A stretch of 64,000 nucleotides of DNA from Eriocheir sinensis (GCF_024679095.1 NC_066509.1:11175430-11239429), one strand, 5' to 3'. Shown: positions 17,263-33,496, counted from the first letter of the stretch. Notes: generated by a model from the letters alone, not told the origin. Numbers and translations are program-made.

Positions 17263-18229
17263 CCTTCTCCTCCTCCTTCTCCTCGTCCTTCTCCTCCTTA
17301 GCATTTCTTCTTCGCAGGGTTGAGGAACAAATGAGGGGCGATCACTCAAGACATTTTGCACACGCGCCTTACAAGTTTATATTACGGCACCGTTAAGATG
17401 TAGTGCAGCGGAGGGTAATTTATCGCAAGACACATTAGCCCCTTGTAAATTTTGGTTAGGACCCCTCTCCCCTCGCCCTCCCTCACCCCTTCCACCCCTC
17501 TACCTTCCCTGCCTTACCCCTCTCTTTCCACCCTCCTGTCGTTCCCTTCCTTTCTTCCTCCCTCCTCCTTCTTCCTTCTTGCATCCCTCTCCCTCTTTCT
17601 CTCTCTCTCCCTTTCGACCTCAAACCGTAACTCATTTCATAAACACGACTTTAAAGGCGACCATCGTGGCTCCGATCGCGGTAACACACACACACACGCA
17701 CTCACGCACCCTCCCTTGCCCCCCGATCCCCCACCCACACACAGGAGGAACTTAGCGGCAGAAACAAACTTTGCTCTCGGAACTGCCCCGATCCCCGCCT
17801 TGGCAATAGCTTTGACGCCACACCTTGTAATAACCTGCTCGCTCTGCTTAATGTTCCCCTCCCCTCCTGCTCTCTCTCTCTCTCTCGTTTCTCTTTCTCT
17901 CCTTCTCCCTCTCCCTCTCTCTGCTCTCCATCCCCTTTAAGTCCAGCTGTTGGATGGTTGAGTCATTAGCGGCCCTCAACCAATTCCTTTCCTTTATTCC
18001 CCTTCCTCCTCCTTCTGATTCTCTTTCTCCTCTTCCTCCTCTTCCTCATCTCTCCCGTAACTCCTCACTCTCCTTCCAGTTCCTCATTATATCTTATCTA
18101 TTTTTTTTTTTTGCTCCATTTTCATTCTTTCTGTCCCTAATTTCTTTCCCCATTCTTTCCATTCCTCCTCTTTCTCCTCCTCCTCCTCAATCTTTAAGTT
18201 ATTCATTCCATCCTTTCTCCCTTCTTGTT

Positions 18230-18800
18230 TCCTTATGCCAGCTTCTCTTCGCCTCCGTTTCCTTCCTCTTTTCCTCCTTTTCTCCCTCTTTTCCTTTTGA
18301 CCTTTCTCCTTCCTCCACTTCCTCTTCTTTTACATTCAAGTTCTTCTTTCTATATTTCCTTCCCTCTAAGATTTGCTCCGTTTTCTTTTCTTCGCCCTTC
18401 TTCTTCTCCTCTCGTCCTTCCTTTCCTCCCTTCCTCCCTTCCCTTCGTCCCTCCATTTTTAAATATATCCTTTTTCCCTTACATCCATCATCTATATCTC
18501 TTTCCCTCTAAGATATGCTCCGTTCCGCTGTGTTTGCTCTTCGTCCTTCCCCTCCTCCCTTCATCCTTCCATTCCTTCCTTCCTCCTATCTTTCCTCCGT
18601 CCCTCCTTTCTTAAATCTTTCTTTCTTCCACATTTTACATCTCCTTCCTTTTAAGATTTGCTCCGTTTCGCTTCCTCCCTTCCTTCCTCCTTTCTTCTTT
18701 TCGTCTTTCCTGCCCTCCTTCAGTCCCTTCTTTCTTTAATCTCTCCTTTCTTCTTTACATCCAACTTCTTCATTCTACATTTCCTTCCTTCCCTTCCTTT
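18230..18800. repeat. About 142-bp tandem repeat, 3-4 copies
   Basis: The marker AAGATTTGCTCCG or a variant recurs at 18368, 18510 and 18653, spaced 142 and 143 bp. Each is preceded by TTTACAT(C)CA... and a CTTTCCCTC or CCTTCC run. A fourth copy lacking the marker ends near 18790. Confidence 0.85.
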
Positions 18801-19799
18801 CGTTCCTCCTATCCCCATTTCGTCCCTCCCTTCCTCCCTGATATCCCCCTCCATCCCTTCTTTCTTTAGTCCTTCCTTTATATCTTGCGCCCTCTCAATG
18901 CCTCCTCGAATCTCCCCAGCGTCTCCCAGATTCCCCCGTGGCTGGGTTATCAGACTCTTGCCTTCCTAGTTTCCTTACCCTTCTCTTGTCCTCACCTCTC
19001 TTTTCGTATGGATTTTTACTCCTCAATTTCTCCTCGTCCTCATTTTCTTTTCTCTGCCATTGTGAAACTTGCTTAACTTTTTCCGTCTTTTTTTTTTTCT
19101 TCGTATCTTTTTTCTATTCAACTCTTTCGTGTCAGTTTCCTTCCTCTTTTTTTTTTTTCTTCTTTTGTCACTTGTTATTTTTTTTCCTCCGGTAAGTTTA
19201 TGTATTTTTTCTTTTGTTTTTTGTTTATATTTCTCTTGCCTTCTTTTCAACCTTCCTTTCCCCTCCTAGTCTCCTTTCACCTATAACGGTTTATTCTCTT
19301 CTTCCTTACCTGCTTTTTCCCTTTTTATTCCTTTCACCCATTCTCCGTTTTGTCATTCTGATATTTCCATCCTTTTTCCCCGTTCTGTTTGTTTTTCTTT
19401 TTCTACTTCCAGATTTCTGACGTTTAATATCATACGTTCCTGCTTCATATATCTTCTTTCTGCCTCTCTTTCTTCCATGGCTCTTTTCTTCAGCTTTATC
19501 ATGTATTTTCTTGGTATTCCCGTCCCATCCCATCTGTTCCCCCACCCTTGTATTTGCATCTCCTTTGCCTGGCTGCCCTCCTCTCCAACCCACCCTCTCG
19601 GCAGCGCTATATAATCTCGCAGGCTGGGAGGTGCTGGTGGGGTGGGGCGGGGCGGAGTGCAAGAGGGCGGGGCAGGGCAGGTCGGGGATGCTGGATGGAT
19701 GCGTTGTCGCTAGATTGGGTTATTCCTTGAGGCCGAGGAATGTGTTCAGAGTTGCTACGAGGTGGAAGAATTGATGACCTTGTTGATGGTTCGGTTAAT

Positions 19800-19800
<1 letters not shown>

Positions 19801-19883
<83 letters not shown>
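19801..19883 (+). repeat. (GA)n microsatellite
   Basis: Perfect 83-bp tract. Confidence 0.98.
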
Positions 19884-19885
<2 letters not shown>

Positions 19886-20123
19886 CTACAAGTTCACCTA
19901 ATAGAAAGAGGTAGGCATAGATCTTCCTCTTGAAAACAGATGATTCAGGCGGTGAATGAAGGAGGCGGCGGCTGAGACTCCACCTCCAATAGGCTTAAGA
20001 GAATTATCCCTTGACAGACGCTGGCGGATCAATGGCCAGACGGCGATGAATGTGATGCGACGCGGGAGACTGTGGCTAAGTTAAGGCGCTCTTGATTGAC
20101 GAGGTAGACGTTGTGGCTACGTA

Positions 20124-20156
20124 GAGGAGGAGGAAAGGAGGAGGAGGAGGAGGAAG
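20124..20156 (+). repeat. (GGA)n repeat
   Basis: Impure GAG/GGA run. Confidence 0.85.
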
Positions 20157-23344
<3,188 letters not shown>

Positions 23345-23537
23345 TGACTGGACCCACACAAGGCAGAGTCAACTTAATTTCCGCGTGTCTTCACCTTTGA
23401 TGCTCCCCTGATATAGCTAAGAACACGAGATAGCGTCGAGCAAGATTCCGGGGGGCGGCAGGTGCGCGTTGCTGTCCCGAATATTACTGGCGATGAATAT
23501 TGTATGTGGCGTCGAGGCGGTGGCGGGGAATTTTTTC

Positions 23538-23540
<3 letters not shown>

Positions 23541-23586
<46 letters not shown>
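23541..23586 (+). repeat. (GT)n microsatellite
   Basis: Perfect 46-bp tract. Confidence 0.98.
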
Positions 23587-23589
<3 letters not shown>

Positions 23590-23944
23590 CCAAAGTGAAC
23601 TCAAAACAAAGGACATCCAGTTTTTCGTGTGCGTACTAAAAGTAATTAAAGTTGGTTCTACACGGAGAAATGTAGGATATGAAGGAGGAGGAGGAGAAGA
23701 AGGTGGTTATATTGAAAGGCTCAGAGAAAAGGAGGTGGAGGAGGAAGACAACGACGACGAGTACGTGGAGAAAGAGAGCCAGGAGAACGAGGAGATCGAT
23801 CGTCATAGCATCGCGGTGTTCTGGAAGGTCTCATACGATTGGTGAATAGTGAATGTGTACTCTGGAAAAACAGGGACCCTTCGTACATCAGTGAGAGGAT
23901 TAGAGGCGTTTCAACCCTTTATTTCTTCACGTTCATTTCCCAGT

Positions 23945-23970
23945 AAAAAAAAAAAAAAAAAAAAAAAAAA
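23945..23970 (+). repeat. A26 homopolymer
   Basis: Poly-A run without an identifiable upstream retroposon. Confidence 0.95.
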
Positions 23971-24329
23971 TCCAAGAGACGTCCAATAAACCTAAAATAG
24001 AGAGAGACAGACGAAGGATTCACCCAAAAATGAGTTCGGCATTCAATTATGACTCATTTTTCTTCTCGAGTGAAGTTTGTTTTCCTCTTAATTAAGTTCC
24101 AATTAATGTATGGTTGAGGGCCGCTGTTGATTCGGGGCACACAAGGTCGAGTTTGCTTATGACTAACTCAACATTGACTCCCTTTTTATCTCGGTTAATG
24201 AACGTCGTTTATTATGTACCCCGGCCAGGACGATATTCTTCTCTCTGCCCCACGGGGATCAGCCGGGCTGCCGCCTTCTGCCCTGCCCCGGTCTTGCCCC
24301 GACCCGCCAGCCTGAGGGGTAGGCGGTGT

Positions 24330-24690
24330 TCATGGCCCTCCTTTCCTCCCTCCATTCGTACCTCCGCCCACTCTTTTTCTCTCTCCCCCATCTTTTTCTC
24401 TTTTGACTTCCTTTCTCTATTGCTCTCTTCCCTTTCTCTATTGGTCTCTTCCCTCTCTACGCCTATTCTTTCCTTCTCTATCTATCTATCTATCTATCTC
24501 GTCCTTTTTGTTCCCTTCCCTCTACCGACGCATCTACCTCTTCTCTCACTTTTCCTCTCTTCCCTGTTTCTACCTTCTCCCATTTTTGCTTTCTCCTCTC
24601 TTCTCGCTCCTCCTCTCCATTTTTCATCCCTGCCCTCCTCTCTCCTCTCTCCTCTCCTTCTCTCTTCTTTCCCATGGAAGGTGAATGGCC
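24330..24690 (+). other. Pyrimidine-rich stretch with (TCTA)n
   Basis: C/T-rich plus strand including a TCTA tetranucleotide run at 24475-24499. Confidence 0.85.
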
Positions 24691-25152
24691 AGCGGTGCGG
24701 CTTTTGTGTTTGTCTTGAATGAATATTTAAGAAGGCAAACAGCAGCTCACTCTTTTCATACGGTTCGCCTCTGTGAAGCCGAATCCTCTTAGTCTTTTAT
24801 TTTCGTCGATCATGAATCATTTTTATTCCCGATGCGTCAGATATTCTCTCGCCCGCCTCGTTGTGTCTGCTTTTCATGAGCGAGGGTTGTTTTTTCTTCA
24901 TAAGCCTGCGTGAGTGTTTTATACACTTCAACTTCTCTTTAGAGTTGCCTCCCGGTGGTCATAAACATTGGGTCTTTTTACCTTACGACCACGCATGGAA
25001 ACTGCACCTTGAGGATTAGTGTAAAAAATGTGTTAATTATGAAGTCTTTTTATGCCTAAGTAAAATATCTAACCAAGGCTTGGGGCGTTGCTCGTTCCTC
25101 TTCAGCTTTGTTCTTCTTTATGATTTACTGCTGTTTTTATATATCTTTCCTT

Positions 25153-25155
<3 letters not shown>

Positions 25156-25235
<80 letters not shown>
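25156..25235 (+). repeat. (GA)n microsatellite
   Basis: Perfect 80-bp tract, 43 bp from a TTC repeat of opposite purine/pyrimidine polarity. Confidence 0.98.
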
Positions 25236-25238
<3 letters not shown>

Positions 25239-25278
25239 CACCTGTAGCAAAGGAGTGGCACCCTCACATTTATTTCTT

Positions 25279-25414
25279 CTTCCTTTTCTTCTTCTTCTTC
25301 TTCTTCTTCTTCTTCTTCTTCTTCTTCTTCTTCTTCTTCTTCTTCTTCTTCTTCTTCTTCCTTTTCTTCTTTTTCTTCTTCTTCTTCTTCTTCTTCTTCT
25401 TTTTCCTCTTCTTC
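25279..25414 (+). repeat. (TTC)n trinucleotide repeat
   Basis: About 136 bp of TTC with a few TTT and CCT interruptions. Complement is (GAA)n, the triplex-prone repeat type. Confidence 0.97.
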
Positions 25415-25875
25415 ATTTCTTTCTATCATCATTATTTACTAATATATGTAAAGAATATATTAATGCGTCATTGATTTTTCATACTGATCAAATTTAACGT
25501 GTTGACAGTTTTCTTAGACGATCGTGTTATTTTTTTGTATATTTATTTTCTTTTATCAGTCCGAAGAGCCAAGAAGTCTTTCCTCACACATTTTCGCATT
25601 CAGAATTGCGACCCTTTAAAACTAATAACCTGTAGCCGCTGTTGATGCCAGAATACAAAAGCCAAAGAAATATATTTTGGTGTTTGCGTAGCGAGTCTAT
25701 TTGTTTCGAGTTATTTGTTGGGCGAGGGAGGAGTTCGGAGCCAGCAAGGGGAAGCGAAGCCTTTAGGCATGAAATCTTATAAGGACAGACGCACAGCCGA
25801 GCGTCAACGCGTGCAGAAGAATTTGGGAGCCTTGAGCGGAATTCCTAAGCTTACTCTCACATCTCACACAGGTAC

Positions 25876-25880
<5 letters not shown>

Positions 25881-25952
<72 letters not shown>
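25881..25952 (+). repeat. (CT)n microsatellite
   Basis: Perfect 72-bp tract. Confidence 0.98.
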
Positions 25953-25954
<2 letters not shown>

Positions 25955-26068
25955 CTGATCAATGGTTGCATGCTCAAGAAGGAAATTAATTAACAAGAGT
26001 CGGTAAGGCAGGGTGGGTTGGCAGAAGAGGAATGGAGAGATAGCTGGAGGGAGCCGCTGACTCATCAA

Positions 26069-26077
26069 GGGGGGGGG

Positions 26078-26108
<31 letters not shown>
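26069..26108 (+). repeat. G12-(AG)n
   Basis: G homopolymer followed by a 28-bp AG tract, in the reverse order of the GA-G13 locus at 2463-2596. Confidence 0.97.
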
Positions 26109-26111
<3 letters not shown>

Positions 26112-26650
26112 GATGGATAAAAGAGGAGGACAAGGAGGAAGATGCAGAGGAAGAGGAGGAGGAGATGCAGAAGGAGGAGTGGCGTTGCTGGAGGTCATTA
26201 TACCCTTACCTTCCACACCCACCGCGCCCTTTTCCTTCCTTCCTTCTCCTCATCCCCAGTGAACTGCATCCTCTTTGAACCTTTGTCTTGCATTCCCGTG
26301 ATCAATACCCGCCCCGTCTCGGCTCTTGAAAAACGGCCAGACTCATAACAATACTACCGTGTCAATGTAAAGAGCCATTGGAAAAGAAATAATGTCAAAT
26401 TTAATGTTTCTGATAAAAAAAATAGTAGTTTAGGTGAAGTTCTATGCTTTTGTGTTGGGACTGGTACTCTGTTGCATCCTAGTGTTACTGTGGTTACTTA
26501 ATGACATTATAATAAAGCTTTGGATACGTCAGCTTTTCGGGGTAGCTGATCTTTGAATGAGGCTGCTACCAAAAAGAGAAAAGAAAAAATAAAGTCCCAA
26601 GGCCTCTTACTGTGTTGCCTTGCGAACTCATACATGTACACCCTTACCTT

Positions 26651-26651
<1 letters not shown>

Positions 26652-26739
<88 letters not shown>
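26652..26739 (+). repeat. (AC)44 microsatellite
   Basis: Perfect 88-bp tract. Confidence 0.98.
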
Positions 26740-26742
<3 letters not shown>

Positions 26743-26923
26743 GACGGAAGCAGTGTGACGCGTAGGTAAATCTGTGACACAACATGTAGGTCAGGGAAGA
26801 GGCGCGGGTGTGGTGTCGGCGGCAGGGAGTCTCCGGCGTAATCCTGCCTGACACCCCCACGCCAGGCCACAACGAGGAAGCCGCCGCGACCTCGGTAACA
26901 AAGCGCCTCTCCCGATGTTTTTA

Positions 26924-26933
<10 letters not shown>

Positions 26934-26962
<29 letters not shown>
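26934..26962 (+). repeat. (CA)n microsatellite
   Basis: 29-bp tract, 70 bp before a GT tract of opposite orientation. Confidence 0.96.
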
Positions 26963-26964
<2 letters not shown>

Positions 26965-27031
26965 CACACTTCACACTTGATAATGGTGATCTGTTTCAGC
27001 GATTCTGGGTTTTGACTTTTTTTTTTGCCGC

Positions 27032-27054
27032 TGTGTGTGTGTGTGTGTGTGTGT
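27032..27054 (+). repeat. (GT)n microsatellite
   Basis: 23-bp tract flanked on both sides by CA tracts (26934 and 27115), so the transcript could pair either way. Confidence 0.95.
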
Positions 27055-27114
27055 ACTGCATTAATGTGACCCATAAGGAAGGAAACCATATTACAGCCAA
27101 GAAATACCTACGCG

Positions 27115-27140
27115 CACACACACACACACACACACACACG
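27115..27140 (+). repeat. (CA)n microsatellite
   Basis: 26-bp tract. Confidence 0.95.
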
Positions 27141-27539
27141 CATACTTTGAGCCCCCTGATCTCGTTGATGCTTACAAAGTGGAGCTCAATAAACGACTTT
27201 CAAGTGCTTTCAGAATTCTTGGAAAGCCACACACAATACCAAATGGAGTGGCGTGCCTCCACACGGGTAAATAAAACAGAGGGGGAATAAGCGGCTCTAT
27301 AATAGCCTGATACGAACGACGAAAGTGAACGAATTTAGGTCACCAAAGGAAATAGTACTACAAAGGGAATGATACACTTTGTTTCTCTCGTCTTTCTTGG
27401 CGAAGGATGAGAAAAGACGACAGGGAGCAATTTGGAATTCATAGCATTTTTTTTTTCATTCAATATGGAACACTAAATAAAGCTTTAGTAGATACCTAAA
27501 GGATGTGTTATGCCATATTTTACTCGGTTTAGATCTAAT

Positions 27540-28260
27540 TTCGCGCATATAATGAAAGGATAGTACAAACAGGAGGTGTGTGTGGTAAAATAAAAAATAA
27601 AAATAACAGGGAGAATCTAAGAGAAAGGAAGGAAAGTTAAATAAATAGAATAATGTAGTTAAGAGATAAGTAATAAGATAGAAGACGAATGTACTTAAAT
27701 GTACTCAAACATTTCTACATGATATCAATTTGTTTCATCGAAGTAAAAGCTAATCGAAAATAGATAATTAGTGAAAATAAGCAGAGTGCTGAATAATATT
27801 AATGTGGGCGTGACAGATAAACATAAAACACTGAGAGAGAGAAGACGGAGAGTCATGGATAAACAGGGAATAAGAGGATCAGGCTGAAGTAGTTATGAGG
27901 AAGGTAAGAGGAAAATCGCTAAGTTAGGAGAAAGTTGTCTAAGACTTTGGAGAGAGGGAGAGAGAAAAAAAAGTTCGTAGGGAAAGGGACGGAGGAAAGG
28001 AACGAGGATAAATAGGACAAGAGTAAGTGAAAGCAATGAAGAGGAATGATAAAGAGGGAAATAGACAGAAGCGGGAGAGGAAGAGAAGGAGACAGTAAAG
28101 AAGGAAAAAGAGAAAAAAAACAAGATGCAATGACGAGAGAAAAAAGAAACGTAAACTAGAATTGGGAAGGGAAGAAAACGAGACAAAAAAAAAAAAAAAG
28201 AGGAGGAAGAGAAAGAAACCAGGTGCAATGTACTAGAAAGGAAAAAGAAAACGGGAAACC
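27540..28260 (+). other. Purine-rich domain
   Basis: A/G-rich plus strand (AGAGAG, GGAAGG and AAAAAG runs), dense from 27830. Complementary Ser/Phe/Leu frames on the minus strand are by-products. Confidence 0.8.
28110..28255. repeat. About 99-bp duplication in purine-rich domain
   Basis: AAGATGCAATGA and CAGGTGCAATGT, each flanked by AGAGAAA runs and followed by AGAAAA...AAACG, are about 99 bp apart. The copies are diverged. Confidence 0.5.
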
Positions 28261-28366
28261 GGGACTCACTGCACTATTAAATTGGTTCTCTTCTCGGATC
28301 GGGTTTCTCCATCAATGTTATTCCTTCCCGTTCTCATTGTTAGGCTCGCGTCTCTTCCATTACAAT

Positions 28367-28370
<4 letters not shown>

Positions 28371-28458
<88 letters not shown>
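28371..28458 (+). repeat. (TC)44 microsatellite
   Basis: Perfect 88-bp tract. Confidence 0.98.
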
Positions 28459-28460
<2 letters not shown>

Positions 28461-28648
28461 CCCATACGTTCTCTTCCCTCCGGCCATCCCTTACCCTTTA
28501 TTATTTTGGCCTGGAAGGAGGAAACAGGACCAAACGTGAGGTCTTCTGTCACTGACCTTTTGACCTTCATGGAAAGTGTCATTTTTTTTCTTTTTGGGAG
28601 CTTGAAAAATGACGCTCACAGAGAGTGCATTGCAAAAATCCAAGTCTC

Positions 28649-28650
<2 letters not shown>

Positions 28651-28728
<78 letters not shown>
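28651..28728 (+). repeat. (AC)39 microsatellite
   Basis: Perfect 78-bp tract. Confidence 0.98.
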
Positions 28729-28730
<2 letters not shown>

Positions 28731-29051
28731 TCAGATCAGACTGGTTCGAGAAAGTGGACATTGTCTCGCCCATTTGATATAATTTCTCTTGAAAAGTCGG
28801 TGTCGAGGGCTCGGCGGGAGTTTTCGGAGCACATGAGGTCGATTAACGAGCAATTACTCGCTTCAATTTGCTGATTACATTGCCTCTGTTCCTCGCCAAT
28901 TCTCCTCACTTCTCCTTAACTTGGTCTTTCCTCCTCCTTCTCATCCTTACCCTCACCATTTCCAGCACCGTCTCTCGTTCTTTATTTTTTTTTATTTATT
29001 TCACTGCAAGTTTCTTCTTCAATACCATTAGAGCTAGCACGATCACCACCA

Positions 29052-29130
29052 CTCCCTCCTCCTCCCCCTGCTTCTCCTCTTCTTCCTCTTCCTCTTCCTC
29101 CTCCTCTACCTCCTCCTCCTCCTCCCCATC
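29052..29130 (+). repeat. (TCC/TTCC)n low-complexity
   Basis: Impure TCC and TTCCTC runs. Confidence 0.85.
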
Positions 29131-29453
29131 ATCCTCAGAGCATCCAAGTTCCTCTCATTGATCGAAGTAAACCCTTTAAGAACCGCAATTTATACAAATC
29201 TTTTTTTCTGTAGAGAAGGATAAACTGACTCAATCGTCCCATTTATATCGTCTACGGAAGAGGAATATACTGACAGGACGAACATAAGTGGGTGCAGAGA
29301 GCAGTGCCCCCGTTAGCTAGCCGTGTCTCATGCCTCGTGTACAGCCAGGGCGAGCCTCAGGGCGGTTTAGGGTTAGACCTGACGACTCGGCTTAACTCGG
29401 TGGAATGGAATCAGTAATTGAAGAGGCGATCCAATAGAGGTGACTGAATACTT

Positions 29454-29454
<1 letters not shown>

Positions 29455-29487
<33 letters not shown>
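29455..29487 (+). repeat. Compound microsatellite (GT)n-(GA)n
   Basis: GT 29455-29473 then GA 29474-29487. Same junction type as 615-774. Confidence 0.95.
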
Positions 29488-29781
29488 CACTTGCGTTCTA
29501 CTTTCTTCCTTCCTTTAATCCTCTTCACGCTCTTTCTTCACGCACGCCAAATTAATATGCGCACGTAATAATTTTGTCACGTAAATCAAGTCCCCCGAAA
29601 CATCCAGTCAGTCCCCGCGGCCCGCCGGAACACTGCCCCCATCGACCAAGTATTTGTCTCCCTCGTAATACCTCATAATTACCTGCCATTATCTCCTCCT
29701 CGAGCGTGAAACCGTAGCACGGAAAGGTAAGCGCGTGGAAGGCCTCGAGGGTGCGGGGGGTGGGGGGATGCCGGCCTTTTC

Positions 29782-29783
<2 letters not shown>
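29488..29783. other. Unique mixed-composition island
   Basis: No ORF. Contains several TAAT/ATTA cores (ATTAATA, GTAATAATT, CATAATTACC) amid GC-rich sequence, a composition seen in regulatory DNA but not proof of it. Confidence 0.35.

Positions 29784-29828
<45 letters not shown>
29784..29828 (+). repeat. (GA)n microsatellite
   Basis: 45-bp tract, followed by a purine-rich stretch to about 30060. Confidence 0.97.
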
Positions 29829-29830
<2 letters not shown>

Positions 29831-30060
29831 AAGTACACATTGAACAAGGAATCTGGGAGGAATAACACGGCAGCCAGACATCCTAGGGAGAGAAACAGCA
29901 GGACGGGGGACGAGAGAGACGGATAAAGAGTGAGGAGTGAGTGAGGAAGGAAGGGAGGGACAGGTGAAAAAGTATACGGGTGGAGGAAGGGAGGAACAGC
30001 TGAGCAGGAAGGAGCGCTAGTGAGAGTGAGAGAGATACAGGGAGAGATAGAGGGGCAGGG

Positions 30061-30240
30061 CATTAATTTTCCACGGGCAGGCCTAACGACCATTTGGAGA
30101 TCGTAACTAGCCCCAATTTCACCCCGAGAGCCGACTGATCACCCATCATTATAGGCCGATTAGACACCCAATTATTAGCCGGAGAGGGAGACACCCGCCA
30201 GCGCCAGGTTAATGACGGAACATTAAGAGGGAATGGAAGA
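30061..30240. promoter_or_regulatory. Candidate homeodomain-site cluster (speculative)
   Basis: A complex, repeat-free 180-bp island between a purine-rich run and AT-rich sequence. TAAT/ATTA or TTAG-type cores occur in CATTAATTTT, CATCATTATAGG, CCAATTATTAG, GGTTAATGAC and CATTAAG. Such clusters are common in intronic enhancers of developmental genes, but nothing here demonstrates function. Confidence 0.25.
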
Positions 30241-30835
30241 CGGATGGTCGCCGCGTTTCCAGGGTCTTGGCCGTGGAAATTGGGAGGAAAAGGGTAAAAA
30301 TGAGGCTGCAAGACACATTAATTTTACTGAAGGATTAATAACGGGATTATTTATATTTTTTCGGTCACTATATTTCCTTGTTATGCCGTACAGGTGTTTG
30401 ATGATGTTTTTTTTTTCATACGGGGACATTTTGGTTAAGGCTGCAGCTGCAAGTTACATTCCCTATAACGAATATGTTGTCTTTCGTCCTCTGAATTTCC
30501 TCGTCAAACGTTGCCCTTGGTCTCTGTAATACCTTCATTGTACTGGGAGCTATGAATGAATGTTTGCTTTTTAAAGTGCACATATTGGTCATCTGTTGTA
30601 ATCTATATCTGTTCGGATAAAAAAAAAGAGCTTCATTTAATTAGTCAACGTGAAAACTGTTTGTCCCCATGTGATGAAAGAATGATTGTTTTTCATTGCT
30701 AGTTGTTGTTTGTATATCGAATTTCTAATCATGAGCAAATCCATTAAGTGGTTTACAAATGGATGTGAATAATATTAACTCGCTGCATTAGATAACCATT
30801 ACTCACGTCAGCAACAACAACATGTCTGCCTCTCA
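30241..30835. other. Unique AT-rich stretch
   Basis: No supported coding or structured element. Confidence 0.5.
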
Positions 30836-31215
30836 AAATAAACACCCCTGTCTCCTTCATGCCCCTCAACTCTGCCCTCCTCACCTCCCTTCCTCTTTTC
30901 CATCAATCATTTACCTCCAGTTTCCTCTTTCCTTCACTGCACCTCTTTCCGTCTCCCTAACCCAAATAAACACCTGTCTTCTACGTTCCTTTTAACTCTT
31001 TCTTCCTCGCCTCCCTTCCTCTTTTCCATCAATCATTTACCTCCAGTTTCCTCTTTCCTTCACTGCACCTCTTTCCGTCTCCCTAACCCAAATAAACACC
31101 TGTCTTCTACGTTCCTTTTAACTCTTTCATCCTCGCCTCCTTTCCTCCACTCCATCATTCATTTACCTACACTTTTCCCTTTCATTCACTGCACTTCTTT
31201 CTTTTTCACTCTCCA
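30836..31215. repeat. 126-128-bp tandem triplication
   Basis: Three copies start at AAATAAACAC (30836, 30964, 31090). Copies 1 and 2 are identical over the second half, from CATCAATCATTTACC to CTCCCTAACCC. Copies 2 and 3 are nearly identical over the first half, and copy 3 then diverges. This mosaic indicates at least two unequal-exchange events. A decayed fourth copy may follow to about 31330. Confidence 0.9.
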
Positions 31216-31640
31216 AAATATGTCTTTGCCCTGTTCGTTTCCTCCCATCCTCCTTCACATAGCCTTATCTACGTCATCTGTTTCCTCCCTTCTATCCTTA
31301 CCTATCTCCCTCACTCACTCATCCCATTTCACCCTACTCAACATATCTCTGCTTCTCTTCCTCCCTTCCTCCTTCACCTGCCCCTGTCGTTGCCCCAGTC
31401 ATTTCCTCCCTTTCATCCCTTGATATCTCCCTCCCTCTCACTCTCTCCCTCCCTTCATACCTATTTCCTAACTGAACCAATCTCACAAAGTCCCTTCCCT
31501 CTCTACTTCCCTTACATCCATCTCTCCCGCCTCCCTCCCTACCCTTGCCTTCGTTCTTCCACTTCACACCTCCACCCCTCCTCCATATCCACCCATACCT
31601 ACCTTCGTCCCTTATATCCCTCTTCGCTCCTAGCCTTCGC
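31216..31640 (+). other. Pyrimidine-rich continuation of the 128-bp array
   Basis: C/T-rich plus strand with CCTCCC and TCACTC runs. It may include decayed copies of the upstream tandem unit. Confidence 0.7.
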
Positions 31641-31738
31641 CACTTTCAAACCTCATTGTTGTATAAACTGGGTTGTGTGATCTCACTGACAGCTCACCTA
31701 CAAACCTATTCCGAACTAATTATGCCCTACCTGATTGG

Positions 31739-31741
<3 letters not shown>

Positions 31742-31781
<40 letters not shown>
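31742..31781 (+). repeat. (GA)n microsatellite
   Basis: 40-bp tract. Confidence 0.97.
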
Positions 31782-31783
<2 letters not shown>

Positions 31784-32278
31784 CCCTGGGGTGGGGTTGG
31801 GTGAGCTACTTAGGCCCATTGATCCCACCTTTTCAATCAATGTATTTCCTCCCACAAAGAAACGGCGTCCCTTGCATCCTCTCGTTGCCTCAAGTGAGCG
31901 ACAGGAAGGTCTTTTTTTATTTGCGCTGAGACGGACAAACATATTTTTTTACGGGTTCAAGCAGATTAATATTTTTTTTTCGTATCAATTTTGTGATTTG
32001 TGCTTTATAATTTTCTCATACTTTCTTTGCTTATTGAATTGATCAGTTGTTTGTCTCTGTTTATGACAAGTTGAATAAATCTATGCTTAAGTTTTTTGGG
32101 GAGTATATTTTCGTTTCGTTTCTGGAGATGTACATTGTGGCTTTAAGAACAAAACTTCAACACTTTTTCAAAATACATCTCTTTATACGACTTTCTACGT
32201 TCACAAGTTATTAATGTCTGATGCTTTGAACATACTTACAGGGATTATGACTGGAATACCTCATAAGCGTGTCGCATA

Positions 32279-32283
<5 letters not shown>

Positions 32284-32345
<62 letters not shown>
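32284..32345 (+). repeat. (AAT)n trinucleotide repeat
   Basis: Perfect to about 32337, then GATAATGACAATAATAG decay. Confidence 0.96.
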
Positions 32346-32662
32346 CAATAATAGTAATGGCATTCATAATAAAAGTAATAATAATTATAATCTTCGGCTC
32401 CCCGTCCTCTTTGCCTGGGAGGTCACTGTCAAAGGTTTCACTCAGAGAGGGAAAAAAAAAAAGATATATCAACTAAAATGCGAAGGAAACGCTGTCAGAG
32501 TGTGAAGGAAAAATAGCCAGGAGCTGTAAGGGGCGTGACAGGGAGGAAATAAAAGACGAAAAACACTTTGAATCTCCGTTCGGCAGTTTGATTATTAATT
32601 CAATGCACTGGACCTCGATTTTTCCCACTCCGCAATATTCTACAATCCGTTACACGTTCGAG

Positions 32663-32664
<2 letters not shown>

Positions 32665-32700
<36 letters not shown>
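32665..32700 (+). repeat. (GT)n microsatellite
   Basis: 36-bp tract. Confidence 0.96.
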
Positions 32701-33473
<773 letters not shown>

Positions 33474-33496
33474 ACCCGATCAAATAACGATGAATA

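Larger units (their letters stand above)
16600..19570 (+). other. 3-kb pyrimidine-rich domain
   Basis: The plus strand is overwhelmingly C/T (TCC, CTT and TTCC runs), apart from mixed islands at about 17291-17460 and 17630-17870. It contains the 134-138-bp and 142-bp tandem arrays. Long Ser/Phe/Leu/Pro frames here arise because pyrimidine codons cannot be stops; they are not genes. Confidence 0.85.
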
